64,000 nucleotides of DNA from Pullilachnospira sp963929535. Lineage in GTDB: Bacteria; Bacillota; Clostridia; Lachnospirales; Lachnospiraceae. The stretch spans positions 62,001-126,000 of the forward strand of contig CAWVIZ010000011.1 of assembly GCA_963929535.1 (NCBI GenBank), written 5' to 3'. Below, piece by piece: positions 24,755-33,971 of this stretch. Each line of letters begins with the position of its first letter. The first letter of the stretch is position 1. The position numbers and the translations under genes are program-made. The notes beneath the pieces are model-generated. The model was not told where the DNA came from and did no database searches. It saw nothing but the letters and a program-made list of their open reading frames with translations.

Positions 24755-26953
24755 ATGGCGATTTACTATGATCAGGAGAACAAAACATTTACTCTCTCCA
24801 CGAAAAATACTTCTTATCAGATGAAGGTGGATACGTATGGAGTGTTGATCCACACGTATTATGGGGAGAAGATCGGGCAGGAGGATATGAGTTATCTGGT
24901 GGACCTGCGGGACAGCGGATTTTCCGGAAATATCTATGAGGCAGGAAACAAAAGAGATTATTCTCTGGACACACTTCCCCAGGAGTACTCCAGCAGCGGA
25001 GTGGGCGACTACCGGATCACCAGCGTCAGCGTCCGCAACCCGGACGGTTCGGATGCAGTGGATCTTCGGTATGTATCTCATGAGATCACGGCCGGAAAGT
25101 ACGCCATCCCGGGGCTTCCCGCCCTCTACGGAAAGACGGAGGACGCGGACACTCTGAAGGTGACCCTGAAGGATCATGTGACGGGACTGACTGCGGTGCT
25201 GTACTACAGTGTCTGGGAGGAGTGGGATATCCTTACCAGAAGCGTGCGGTTCTACAATGAGAATCAAAAGCCGGTGGTGCTGAAAAAGGCGGTATCCATG
25301 AACCTGGATCTGATGCACGGAGAATGGGAGCTGGTGCATTTCCACGGAAGACACTGCATGGAGCGTCAGATGGAAAGGGTTCCGGTGATCAGCGGCAAGA
25401 TGGAGGTGCGCAGCACCCGGACCTCCTCCAGCCATCATCACAATCCCTTTGCCATCCTCTGCGCCCCTGAAACCACGGAAACAGCAGGACCCTGCTACGG
25501 AGTGGGCCTGGTATACAGCGGAAATTATTCCATCCAGGTGGAAAAGGATCAGATGAACCAGACCCGTCTGAATGCCGGGATCGCCAAGGAGCTGTTTGCA
25601 TGGCAGCTGGATCCCGGAGAGGAGTTCTGTACCCCGGAGGCGGTGATGACCTTCAGCGGACAGGGATTTGAAAAACTTTCTTCCAACTTCCATCACATCG
25701 TCCGGGAACATCTCTGCCGGGGAAAATACAAGCATGAACGCCGGCCGGTGCTGATCAATAACTGGGAGGCTACCTACTTTGACTTTGACAGGGACAAGAT
25801 CCTGGAGATCGCGAAGGGGGCAGCAGATCTGGGCGTGGAAATGCTGGTCCTGGACGATGGCTGGTTCGGAAAGAGAAATGATGATACCAGCGGTCTGGGC
25901 GACTGGTTTGTAAATGAGGAGAAGCTTCCCGGCGGACTGAAACCGGTGGTGGACGGGGTGAATGCTCTGGGAATGAAGTTTGGGCTGTGGTTTGAGCCGG
26001 AGGCTGTTTCTGAGGACAGTGATCTGTACCGGGCGCATCCGGACTGGGCGATCCAGATCCCCCAGCGGCGCCCCAACAGAAGCCGTTATCAGCTGATCCT
26101 GGATATGTCCCGGCAGGATGTGCGGGAGTACCTGTATGAAAGGATCTGCGCCATCCTGGACAGTGCCAATATCGAGTACGTGAAATGGGATATGAACCGG
26201 AATATCAGTGATGTGTACAGCACCAATCTGCCCAGGGAACGTCAGGGGGAAGTGTGCCATCGGTACATGCTGGGACTGTATGAGCTGCTGGAGAGGCTGG
26301 TGACCCGGTATCCTCACATTCTCTGGGAGGGCTGCAGCGGAGGCGGCGGAAGGTTTGACCTGGGTATGATGTACTATTATCCCCAGATCTGGTGCAGTGA
26401 CGATACCGATGCCCTGGAGAGGATCAAGATCCAGTATGGAACGTCCTTCGGCTATCCCATTTCCACAGTGGGATCCCATGTTTCCGCAGTTCCAAACCAT
26501 CAGACGGGAAGGATCACGCCTCTGGCCACCAGAGGGATCGTGGCCATGGCCGGAAGCTTTGGCTATGAGCTGGATCTGAATCTGCTGTCTGAGGAGGAAA
26601 AAGAGCAGGTGCGGCAGCAGATCGTTACATTTAAGAAATATTACGGACTGATCCATGAAGGCGAGTATTACCGTCTGACCAATCCCTGGGAAAATCATCT
26701 GTACGCGGCCTGGGAATTCGTTTCCCAGGACAGGAGTGAGGCGCTGATCTGCGGCGTGCAGATGCTGGCACAGCCCAACAGTCCCTCCCAGCATATTCCG
26801 GTACGGGGCCTGGATCCGGAAAAAAGATATCAGATCCAGGGAACCGGACAGACACTTACCGGCCGGGTTCTGATGGGCGGAGGACTGAACTTCCCACGTC
26901 AGGAAGGGGACTGCGCTCCGGTGGAGTTCCACCTGAAAGAAATCCGGCAGTAG
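24755..26953 (+). CDS. Alpha-galactosidase, GH36 family (first copy)
   Basis: Retaining alpha-galactosidase acting on raffinose, stachyose or melibiose; no signal peptide, so cytoplasmic. An N-terminal beta-sandwich (residues 1-320) precedes the TIM barrel, which begins at RPVLINNWEATYFDF. The nucleophile is Asp479 in VKWDMNRN and the acid/base is Asp549 in WCSDDTDALERIKIQ. These positions equal the Geobacillus AgaA pair (D478/D548) within one residue. The start has GGAGG upstream. 732 residues, full length. A second GH36 gene lies at 36073 with the same catalytic spacing. A dehydrogenase-like gene follows. Confidence 0.93.
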   Translation: MAIYYDQENKTFTLSTKNTSYQMKVDTYGVLIHTYYGEKIGQEDMSYLVDLRDSGFSGNIYEAGNKRDYSLDTLPQEYSSSGVGDYRITSVSVRNPDGSDAVDLRYVSHEITAGKYAIPGLPALYGKTEDADTLKVTLKDHVTGLTAVLYYSVWEEWDILTRSVRFYNENQKPVVLKKAVSMNLDLMHGEWELVHFHGRHCMERQMERVPVISGKMEVRSTRTSSSHHHNPFAILCAPETTETAGPCYGVGLVYSGNYSIQVEKDQMNQTRLNAGIAKELFAWQLDPGEEFCTPEAVMTFSGQGFEKLSSNFHHIVREHLCRGKYKHERRPVLINNWEATYFDFDRDKILEIAKGAADLGVEMLVLDDGWFGKRNDDTSGLGDWFVNEEKLPGGLKPVVDGVNALGMKFGLWFEPEAVSEDSDLYRAHPDWAIQIPQRRPNRSRYQLILDMSRQDVREYLYERICAILDSANIEYVKWDMNRNISDVYSTNLPRERQGEVCHRYMLGLYELLERLVTRYPHILWEGCSGGGGRFDLGMMYYYPQIWCSDDTDALERIKIQYGTSFGYPISTVGSHVSAVPNHQTGRITPLATRGIVAMAGSFGYELDLNLLSEEEKEQVRQQIVTFKKYYGLIHEGEYYRLTNPWENHLYAAWEFVSQDRSEALICGVQMLAQPNSPSQHIPVRGLDPEKRYQIQGTGQTLTGRVLMGGGLNFPRQEGDCAPVEFHLKEIRQ

Positions 26954-27084
26954 AGGCGTACCGGGCCAGCCATCAGGACCCGGATGCTGAAAACATGCGT
27001 CCGGGTGATGCTCTGCTGTTCTCTTTGGCGGGAGAATGCTGACGCGCCTGAAAAACCGGATATAACAGAACGGGAGGAAATAGA

Positions 27085-28333
27085 ATGAAGAAGACGGCAA
27101 TTGTACTGGGAGCAGGATCCAGAGGATGCGCCTATGCGGATTACAGTCTGAATTGCCCCCAGCAGCTGGAAATTGTGGGAGTGGCGGAGCCCAATGAGGC
27201 CCGCCGGAAGGTATTTGCGGAGAAATATCACGTACCTGCCGAGGGATGTTATTCCCACTGGAGAGAGATCCTGGAACAGCCCAGGATGGGCGGACGCGGC
27301 CTTTGTCTGCACAATGGACGCTATGCATACGGAGCCGGCGATCCTGGCTCTGCAGAAGGGATATCACGTACTCCTGGAGAAACCCATGAGCAATACCCCG
27401 GAAGAATGCCTGGAGATTGAGAAAACTGCCAGAGAGTCCGGCAGGGTACTGACTGTCTGCCACGTGCTGCGGTACACCAGTTTTTATTGTACGCTCAAGA
27501 AACTGATCGAGGACGGCGCGGTGGGAGAGGTGGCTACCCTGGATCAGATCGAGAATGTAGCTTACTGGCACCAGGCCCACAGCTTTGTGAGGGGAAACTG
27601 GAGAAACAGCCGGGAGAGCAGCCCCATGATCCTGCAGAAGAGCTGCCATGACCTGGATATTATTTCCTGGCTGATCGATAAGCCCTGCAAATGGATTTCC
27701 AGTTTTGGAACACTGATGCACTTTGATGCGGCTCACGCTCCCCAGGGAGCGCCGGACAACTGTATGAAGGGATGTCCCCACAGCGAAACGTGTCTCTATT
27801 ATGCGCCCAGGATCTATCTGAATGGAAACACCCAGTGGCCGGTATCGGTGCTGACCACGGATCTGACGGAGGCGGGAATCCGCAGGGCTTTGGAGGAAGG
27901 CCCGTATGGAAGATGCGTGTACCACTGTGACAACGATGTGGTGGATCATCAGGTGGTGAATATGGAGTATGAGGATGGTGTGACGGCTTCCTTCACCATG
28001 ACAGCTTTTACGGCGGATATGACCCGTCAGCTGAAGATCATGGGAACCCGAGGACAGATCACCGCGGATATGGATGCCAATGTGATTCGGCTCCAGCGGT
28101 TTGGGGAAGAGGAACGCATGGTTCCCATCCAGTCCAGTGAGGCGGATGAGTTTGGACACGGCGGCGGTGATTACGGTATCGTAGTCAATTTCCTGGGATT
28201 GATGGACGGAAAGGGAGACAACCGTACATCGGCAAAAGCCTCTCTGCAGAGCCATCTGATGTGTTTCGCCGCGGAGAAATCCCGTCTGGAGCACCGGACG
28301 ATCTCCATGGAGGAGATGGAACAGCTGAAGTAG
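27085..28333 (+). pseudogene. Gfo/Idh/MocA-family oxidoreductase, frameshifted
   Basis: NAD(P)-dependent sugar or polyol dehydrogenase-like gene in two frames. The first frame (start 27085, GGAGG upstream) gives the Rossmann motif VLGAGSRGCAYADYS and runs to a GGG at 27288-27290. The second frame continues as ADAAFVCTMDA, the catalytic-region EKPMSNTPEE, and so on to 28333. Removing one G from that run restores a continuous protein of about 415 residues, ending with a domain containing CMKGCPHSETCLYY. This is either a real +1 mutation or a sequencing error. It follows the GH36 gene by 131 bases and probably belongs to the same catabolic unit. Confidence 0.8.
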
Positions 28334-28451
28334 ATTTCCTCAGAAATATGCAATCTGCAGATGAAAGACCGGTCCTGTATGGCCGGCAGGCCGGACAGTT
28401 TGCGGCAAATGCCGGCCCATGCAAGCTGGCGGCCGCTTACCGGCCGTATCA

Positions 28452-28507
28452 TGAAAAAAAGAAGGAGTCCGTTCCGCCTTCATGGCGGAGGGCTCCTTCT
28501 TTTTTTC
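28452..28507. terminator. Bidirectional terminator
   Basis: AAAAAAAGAAGGAG at the left and CTCCTTCTTTTTTT at the right enclose a TCCGCC/GGCGGA-type inner helix. It lies between the convergent oxidoreductase and GntR genes and has A- and T-runs for both directions. Confidence 0.9.
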
Positions 28508-28568
28508 AGAGAGAAAACTTTGGAAGCGGCGGACATGCACAGGTCAGGATACGCCGATGGGTGCGATC

Positions 28569-29195
28569 TTACCGTATGCAGAAATCTTCCAAGTCTTTTT
28601 TCAGATACACTTTTGCCAGCTCCAGATCTTTATCCTCCAGAGCCTGGAGGATCCTCAGATGATGCTTCAGATCATTGGGGATGGAGGCCTGGTTCCACTG
28701 AGACCAGTAGAACTGGGCATAGGCCAGCTTCAGAAAATTCATGGCGCTTTGAAGCTGTTCATAGAGATATCTGTTTTCCGCGAAAGAGGCCAGCTTCAGG
28801 TGGAAGAGCGTATTGCTGTCCCAGTGCTGCCATACGTCACAATTATCTCCGGCGCTGTCTTTGGCCAGCGCCTTCAGTTCATTCAGACTGGTGTCCAGGA
28901 TAAGCCGCCGGAAGGATTTTTCTAACATATAATCCTCCACAACAGAACGGAACTCCATGATATCCTCCACATGCCGGATGGTAAAGCTGATCACCCGGTA
29001 GCCGTACCGGGGGATATTCTCCACGATGCCTTCACTGGACAGGATCATCAGGGCCTCCCGCACAGGAGCCTTGCTCACCTGAAAGAGATCCATCAGCTCC
29101 TGTTCCGTAAGAACCTGCCCTCCTTTGAAGGCTCCGCTGACGATGCCGTCTATGATCTGATGGTATATCTTTTCCTTTAAGGTCTGTCTCTTCAT
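28569..29195 (-). CDS. GntR-family transcriptional regulator, FadR/FCD subgroup
   Basis: N-terminal winged helix with LKEKIYHQIIDGIVSGAF, the turn LTEQELMDLFQVSKAPVREAL and EGIVENIPRYGYRV, followed by an FCD ligand-binding domain. The metal or ligand residues of FCD proteins are suggested by DSNTLFHLKLASFAENRYL. 208 residues, typical. It is 10 bases downstream of the cysteine desulfidase gene on the same strand, so it likely senses a metabolite of that pathway and controls the operon. Candidate operator repeats overlap the operon promoter at 30546-30566. Confidence 0.85.
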   Translation of the reverse strand: MKRQTLKEKIYHQIIDGIVSGAFKGGQVLTEQELMDLFQVSKAPVREALMILSSEGIVENIPRYGYRVISFTIRHVEDIMEFRSVVEDYMLEKSFRRLILDTSLNELKALAKDSAGDNCDVWQHWDSNTLFHLKLASFAENRYLYEQLQSAMNFLKLAYAQFYWSQWNQASIPNDLKHHLRILQALEDKDLELAKVYLKKDLEDFCIR

Positions 29196-29205
29196 AAATA
29201 TGTCC

Positions 29206-30480
29206 CTACTCCCCGATCATGATCCTGACAATTTCTTTATCTGTCTCCTGCATCCCCTCTGACGCCAGAAGCCCCACGCATTTGATGGTATTCTCCACGC
29301 CCTTTTTCACGATGCCGTCTCCGCCCAGGAACTGCTGCCCCTCCTTGTACATGGAGTAGCCCAGGATCCCGGCGTCCACAGCAGCGGCGATCTTGGCTGC
29401 GCAGGAGGCCTTGGCCCCGTCGCAGATAGTGCCTGAGATGATGGCCAGCCCGTTCACCAGGGTATGGGAGACCTCTTCATAGCCTCCGCCGTGCAGCCAG
29501 GCAATGCCGGCGCCTGCTCCGCAGCCGGCGCCCACGGCGCCGCAGTAGGCGGAAAGCCGTCCGATGCCCGCCTTGATATGGAGGGTGGAGAGATTGGATA
29601 CCACCAGGGCCCGGTAAAGTTCTTCCTGGGTACTGTGAAGCTCCTGGGCGTAGATGATCACAGGAACAGAAGCGGTGATACCCTGGTTGCCGCTGCCGGA
29701 GTTGATCACCACCGGCAGTTCGCAGCCGTTCATCCGGGCATCAGACCCGGCGGCTGCCATGGCCCGGGCCCGGATCTTTACATCCTCTTCCCCATAGGTG
29801 CAAAGCAGTACTCTGCCGATGTTGGCTCCGTAGGAATGGGTGATCCCTTCCCGGGCAATAGCCATATTATAGGAAATCTGCCGGTCAAGGACCTCCCGGA
29901 CATCCGCAATGTCCACCTCCCGGGCAAATTCACAGATATCCTTAATGGTAAGCAGAGACTGATCCGCCATGGAACTCTCCTTGCGCCCCCGGATCTCCCT
30001 GTTCAGAAAATATTCCTGATTCTTCCGGATCATCACCACATTGGTATGAGAGTCCACGATGCGGGCGGCTGCGCTGTCCTCCCCGGAGCAGACCGTGATA
30101 CAGATATCGAAGATGAGGTCTGACTGGGCGGCCTCCACCGTAAGGCTGGCCTTTTCCATATAGGCATGGGTCTCCTGGATCTGCTCCTGGGTGACTTTGG
30201 AGAGAACCTCCAGTTCCCTGTCGGCATCCCCGGCCACGATCCCGATGGCTGCCGCCGCTTCCAGTCCCCGCATGCCCCCGGTGTTGGGAACCACTACACT
30301 TTTTACATTCTTGACGATATTCCGGCTGACCTGGATCAACACCTGCTCTGGCAGAGTCCCCAGAGCCTTCCGGGCCAGAGCCGCAGCGTAGGCCACGGCT
30401 ACAGGCTCCGTACAACCCATTGCCGGAAGCAGCTCTTCTTTCAGAATCTGTACGTATGTTTCATATAACTGTCTGTCCAC
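29206..30480 (-). CDS. cyuA: L-cysteine desulfidase, CyuA/YhaM family
   Basis: Iron-sulfur enzyme of the UPF0597 family that breaks L-cysteine to pyruvate, ammonia and sulfide. The match to E. coli CyuA is clear from memory: PAMGCTEPVAVAYAAA at the N-terminus, ASDARMNGCELPVVINSGSGN (abridged), RLSAYCGAVGAGCGAGAG and GTICDGAKASCAAK. The conserved cysteines fit 4Fe-4S ligands. Translation starts at GTG (30480) with GGGAGG upstream. 424 residues. It forms an operon with the GntR gene behind a near-consensus promoter. Activity on L-serine is an alternative. Confidence 0.88.
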   Translation of the reverse strand: MDRQLYETYVQILKEELLPAMGCTEPVAVAYAAALARKALGTLPEQVLIQVSRNIVKNVKSVVVPNTGGMRGLEAAAAIGIVAGDADRELEVLSKVTQEQIQETHAYMEKASLTVEAAQSDLIFDICITVCSGEDSAAARIVDSHTNVVMIRKNQEYFLNREIRGRKESSMADQSLLTIKDICEFAREVDIADVREVLDRQISYNMAIAREGITHSYGANIGRVLLCTYGEEDVKIRARAMAAAGSDARMNGCELPVVINSGSGNQGITASVPVIIYAQELHSTQEELYRALVVSNLSTLHIKAGIGRLSAYCGAVGAGCGAGAGIAWLHGGGYEEVSHTLVNGLAIISGTICDGAKASCAAKIAAAVDAGILGYSMYKEGQQFLGGDGIVKKGVENTIKCVGLLASEGMQETDKEIVRIMIGE

Positions 30481-30545
30481 TTTTGTAATCCTCCCTGCTT
30501 TCCTGAGAGAAAAATTCCCTCTAAATTATAAGGTATTAACAACAT

Positions 30546-30588
30546 TAATCATATTACTAATCATATCAGCAAAGAGAGGGAATGTCAA
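30546..30588 (-). promoter_or_regulatory. Promoter of cyuA with overlapping direct repeats
   Basis: On the minus strand TTGACA (30588-30583), a 17-base spacer and TATGAT (30565-30560) form a near-consensus promoter. TAATCATAT occurs twice (30546-30554 and 30558-30566), one copy over the -10 box, a plausible operator for the GntR regulator. TTCCCTCT and AGAGGGAA flank the region as an inverted repeat. Confidence 0.75.
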
Positions 30589-30617
30589 TGGTTGTCCTAG
30601 GGAGTGAAGATCCCGGG

Positions 30618-30760
30618 GTTACAGTTCAGCCTTCCAATGTCCTGCGAGGTGTCACGCTGCGTTCGCAGCGTGATCCCGAGATTTGCGGGCGCCAGGCTGC
30701 GAAAATCGCAGCCTGTGTGCATACATTTGTAACAGTGAAGCCGGAAGGCTGAACTGTTAC
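30618..30760. mobile_element. MITE-like element, intact copy A, with 8-bp target duplication
   Basis: The 143-bp non-coding element has terminal inverted repeats of 18 bp with one mismatch: GTTACAGTTCAGCCTTCC and GGAAGGCTGAACTGTTAC. It is flanked by the exact direct repeat ATCCCGGG (30610-30617 and 30761-30768). Inside are TCACGCTGCG/CGCAGCGTGA (30651-30672) and CAGGCTGCGA/TCGCAGCCTG hairpins. The last 32 bases form a hairpin of their own. It encodes no protein. Relatives lie at 15273, 22860 and 24615. The rest of this 630-base gap, 30769-30990, shows nothing I recognise. Confidence 0.85.
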
Positions 30761-30996
30761 ATCCCGGGCTATGTTTTTCTTATCGGTCTCAAGCTGCTGC
30801 CGGAATGGTGGCTGCGGCGTTTGCGTGCCGGGCAGTGATCCTGGATGCGGTGCGGCTTTGGACGGAATGAGGGATGGCCGCAGCGGGGAAGGATTTCTCC
30901 TGTCCGATTGTGGAAAAAGTTATAAATTCAGGACAGAATACAACGAATCCATAATAATTTTTCAACAAAAACGATAGAATTTTTTACGGTATTTTG

Positions 30997-31030
30997 TATA
31001 ATTATCCCATAACATCTCCGCAGGCGGAGA
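30997..31030 (+). promoter_or_regulatory. Putative melA promoter -10 box and adjacent palindrome
   Basis: TATAAT (30997-31002) has no good -35 box 17 bases upstream, which suggests activator dependence. TCTCCG-CAGG-CGGAGA (31015-31030) is a perfect inverted repeat near the expected transcript start and may be an operator. Confidence 0.5.
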
Positions 31031-31110
31031 AAAAGGTATGATTGGACCGGCGGAAAGCAGCGGAAAATTCTGCCGGCCGCATACACTTTGACACAGGGAG
31101 GAAATACAAA

Positions 31111-32430
31111 ATGAAAATTACGTTTATGGGTGCCGGGAGCACCGTATTTGCCAGAAATGTATTAGGGGACTGTATGTGTACGCCCGCGCTGTGCCAGGCA
31201 GAGATGGCGCTGTATGATATCGACCCCAAGCGTCTGGAGGAATCCAGGATCATCCTGGATGCCATCAACAGAAATGTGAACCAGGGCCGGGCGCAGATCC
31301 GGACGTATCTGGGGACTGAGATGCGGAAGGAAGCGCTGCGGGGAGCGGACTTTGTGGTGAATGCCATTCAGGTTGGCGGATATGACCCGTGTACGATCAC
31401 AGATTTTGAGATTCCCAAAAAGTATGGTCTGCGGCAGACGATCGCGGATACCCTGGGAATCGGCGGCATCATGCGGGCGCTCAGGACCATTCCGGTGATG
31501 GAGGAATTTGCCAGGGATATGGAAGAGGTCTGCCCGGATACCCTGTTTCTCAATTATACGAATCCCATGGCCATGCTTACCGGCTATATGCAGCGATATA
31601 CCAGGGTGCGCACTGTGGGGCTGTGCCACAGCGTACAGGTATGCTCTGAGAACCTGCTGAAGAAGCTGGGAATGGAGGATAAGCTGGAAGGCCGCCGGGA
31701 GACCATTGCCGGGATCAATCATATGGGATGGCTTCTGGATATCCGGGATAAGGATGGAAACGATCTGTATCCGGAGATCCGAAAAAGGGCGGCCAGGATG
31801 AATGCCGAAGAGAAGCACGACGATATGGTAAGATTTGAGTATATCAGACATCTGGGATATTACTGCACGGAATCCAGCGAGCACAATGCGGAGTATAATC
31901 CGCTGTTCATAAAATCCCGGTATCCGGAAATGATCGATAAATTCAACATTCCTCTGGACGAATATCCCCGCCGGTGTATCAAACAGATCGAGGGATGGGA
32001 GAAGGAAAAAGAGGATATCTTAAAAGACGGAAAAGTGACTCATGAAAGAAGCAGGGAGTACGCTTCCTATATTATGGAAGCGGTGGTGACCGGGCAGCCT
32101 TATAAGATCGGCGGCAACGTACTGAACAACGGACTGATCGAAAATCTTCCGGCCGAGGCATGCGTGGAGGTGCCCTGCATGGTGGATGCCAACGGCATCA
32201 ACCCCTGCAGGGTGGGACGGCTGCCGCTGCAGCTTGCAGCCATGAACATGACCAACATCAATGTTCAGCTTCTGACCATTGAAGCAGCGGTTACCAGAGA
32301 CAGAGAGAAGATCTACCAGGCCGCCATGCTGGATCCCCACACGGCTGCGGAGCTCTCCATTGATGATATCCGCGCCATGTGCGATGAGCTGATCCAGGCC
32401 CACGGGGATTATATGAAAATGTACCGGTAG
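31111..32430 (+). CDS. melA: Alpha-galactosidase, GH4 family (MelA)
   Basis: NAD- and Mn-dependent glycosidase that hydrolyses melibiose and other alpha-galactosides by an oxidation-elimination route in the cytoplasm. Very close to E. coli MelA: ITFMGAGSTVFARNVLGD, QTIADTLGIGGIMRALRTIP, LNYTNPMAMLTGY, VGLCHSVQ with the metal-binding Cys, GINHMGW, and YCTESSEHNAEY. The CHSV motif marks the alpha-galactosidase branch of GH4. The start at 31111 has GGAGGAA upstream; an in-frame ATG at 31042 adds 23 unlikely residues. 439 residues. Convergent with the symporter gene, 19 bases apart. No transporter gene for the sugar is nearby. Confidence 0.94.
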   Translation: MKITFMGAGSTVFARNVLGDCMCTPALCQAEMALYDIDPKRLEESRIILDAINRNVNQGRAQIRTYLGTEMRKEALRGADFVVNAIQVGGYDPCTITDFEIPKKYGLRQTIADTLGIGGIMRALRTIPVMEEFARDMEEVCPDTLFLNYTNPMAMLTGYMQRYTRVRTVGLCHSVQVCSENLLKKLGMEDKLEGRRETIAGINHMGWLLDIRDKDGNDLYPEIRKRAARMNAEEKHDDMVRFEYIRHLGYYCTESSEHNAEYNPLFIKSRYPEMIDKFNIPLDEYPRRCIKQIEGWEKEKEDILKDGKVTHERSREYASYIMEAVVTGQPYKIGGNVLNNGLIENLPAEACVEVPCMVDANGINPCRVGRLPLQLAAMNMTNINVQLLTIEAAVTRDREKIYQAAMLDPHTAAELSIDDIRAMCDELIQAHGDYMKMYR

Positions 32431-32449
32431 AACGTATGGCGGCATATGC

Positions 32450-33859
32450 CTATGGTCTTTTTCCCTGAGTCTTTTTCCGCTCATAATCTTTCAGGGAGTT
32501 CACTGCCTGGGAAGACAGGGGAATCAGGGCGATCATGTTGAATATGGTCATCAGTCCCACACCGATATCTCCCAGGTCCCAGACAAAGGTGTATGCCGCC
32601 AGGCCTCCGACAAACAGCATTACCAGAGCCAGCAGCTTGTAGCCGGTCTGGAAGAGCCACCGGTCTCCAAACAGGTAAGCGATGTTGGAGCGGGCATAAA
32701 ACAGGATGCCGATGAAGGTGGAAAAACTGAACAGCCACAGGATCACAGCGGTAAAGGCAGTGCCAAAGCCGCCCAGATGGTAGTTCATGGAGGCCTGCAA
32801 AAGGTCCATGCCCTTCAGTCCATCGGTCAGTCCCTGAGGGGTCAGCAGCATGATCATGGCTGTACAGCTGCAGATCACCAGGGTGTCGATGAATACCCCC
32901 AGGGCCTGAAGAAGCCCTTCCTTGGCAGGATGGCTGATATCCGCGGCAGCGGCGGCGCAGGGAGCAGAGCCGGAACCGGCCTCATTGGAGAAAAGTCCTC
33001 GTTTGGCCCCGTTCATGATCACGGCGCCGATTCCTCCGGCTACCGCCTGGCGGATGCCGAAGGCCTCCTGGAAGATACGGGTAAATACCTGGGGCAGCAG
33101 TCCTGCATTTTTTACGATCACAAAGATGGTGATCCCAAAATAGAGAACGGCCATTACCGGGACCATGATATCCAGTACCCGCACGGTGGCGTTTTTCCGA
33201 AGGACGATGACAGCCGCGGTTGCCACCAGCAAAACGGTGGTAATGATGGGCGGGATCCGGAAGGCATTCTCAAAGGCGGAGGAAACGGAGTTTCCCACCA
33301 CCTGACTGATGCCGCACCAGCAGATCAGGCCGGAGACGGCAAACAGGCTGGCGATCACTGAACGTTTCCGCCTGCTTCCCTTTTTGATGAAAAGATGGTG
33401 GATATAGTAGGCAGGACCACCCCTCCAGCCCCCGTACAGGGGGTCTTTTTCTTTGTGAAGCTGTGCCAGGGTCGCCTCCGCGAAGGCAGTGGAAGAACCC
33501 AGCAGAGCGATCACCCACATCCAGAATACGGCTCCCGCGCCTCCGGCAGAGATGGCGGCCACAACGCCCACCAGATTTCCCATACCCACCCGGGTGGCTG
33601 TGGAAACGATCAGTGCCTGCACGCCGGAGATGGCGCCCTTTTGGGAAACATTCCGTTTTTCCATGGTGATCCGAAGCATTTCCGGAAAGAGCCGGAAGGG
33701 GAGAAAACGGGTGCGGACCGTGAAATAGATACCTGAGGGGATCAGGATCATCACCAGCAGAGACAATCCCAGAGAGCTGCCGTGGGGCAGGGGAATGGTG
33801 ATAAGATCTCCCCAGAGGAGATCGTAGACGGCGTCAATAACAGTTTTTAAAAGATCCAT
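32450..33859 (-). CDS. Sodium:alanine (AGCS family) symporter
   Basis: Inner-membrane transporter that couples Na+ entry to uptake of alanine, glycine or a related amino acid. About ten hydrophobic segments are visible. Family motifs include ALIVSTATRVGMGNLVGVV near residue 80, WMWVIALLGSSTAFAEATLAQ, and GAKRGLFSNEAGSGSAPCAAAAA (abridged) near residue 285. 469 residues, complete. AAAGGA lies upstream of the ATG. It is divergent from a LysR gene with 112 bases between, a layout that suggests control by that regulator. The specific substrate cannot be read from the sequence. Confidence 0.9.
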   Translation of the reverse strand: MDLLKTVIDAVYDLLWGDLITIPLPHGSSLGLSLLVMILIPSGIYFTVRTRFLPFRLFPEMLRITMEKRNVSQKGAISGVQALIVSTATRVGMGNLVGVVAAISAGGAGAVFWMWVIALLGSSTAFAEATLAQLHKEKDPLYGGWRGGPAYYIHHLFIKKGSRRKRSVIASLFAVSGLICWCGISQVVGNSVSSAFENAFRIPPIITTVLLVATAAVIVLRKNATVRVLDIMVPVMAVLYFGITIFVIVKNAGLLPQVFTRIFQEAFGIRQAVAGGIGAVIMNGAKRGLFSNEAGSGSAPCAAAAADISHPAKEGLLQALGVFIDTLVICSCTAMIMLLTPQGLTDGLKGMDLLQASMNYHLGGFGTAFTAVILWLFSFSTFIGILFYARSNIAYLFGDRWLFQTGYKLLALVMLFVGGLAAYTFVWDLGDIGVGLMTIFNMIALIPLSSQAVNSLKDYERKKTQGKRP

Positions 33860-33971
33860 TGCTGTTAATCCTTTCTTGCATTTATCTTTTCCCCAGTATA
33901 TATTAGAATTGAGAATCTGTAAAACAGATAAAAATAATCATATTAATCGAATATTTAGATGGAGAACCGAT

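Noticed and set aside
24734..28294. Very long open frame (1186 codons) on the minus strand
   Set aside because: It lies opposite the GH36 and dehydrogenase genes, has no recognisable domain or ribosome site, and follows from the codon bias of the real genes.
30771..30977. 68-codon frame between the MITE and melA
   Set aside because: No ribosome site, no domain and unusual Cys/Gly composition.
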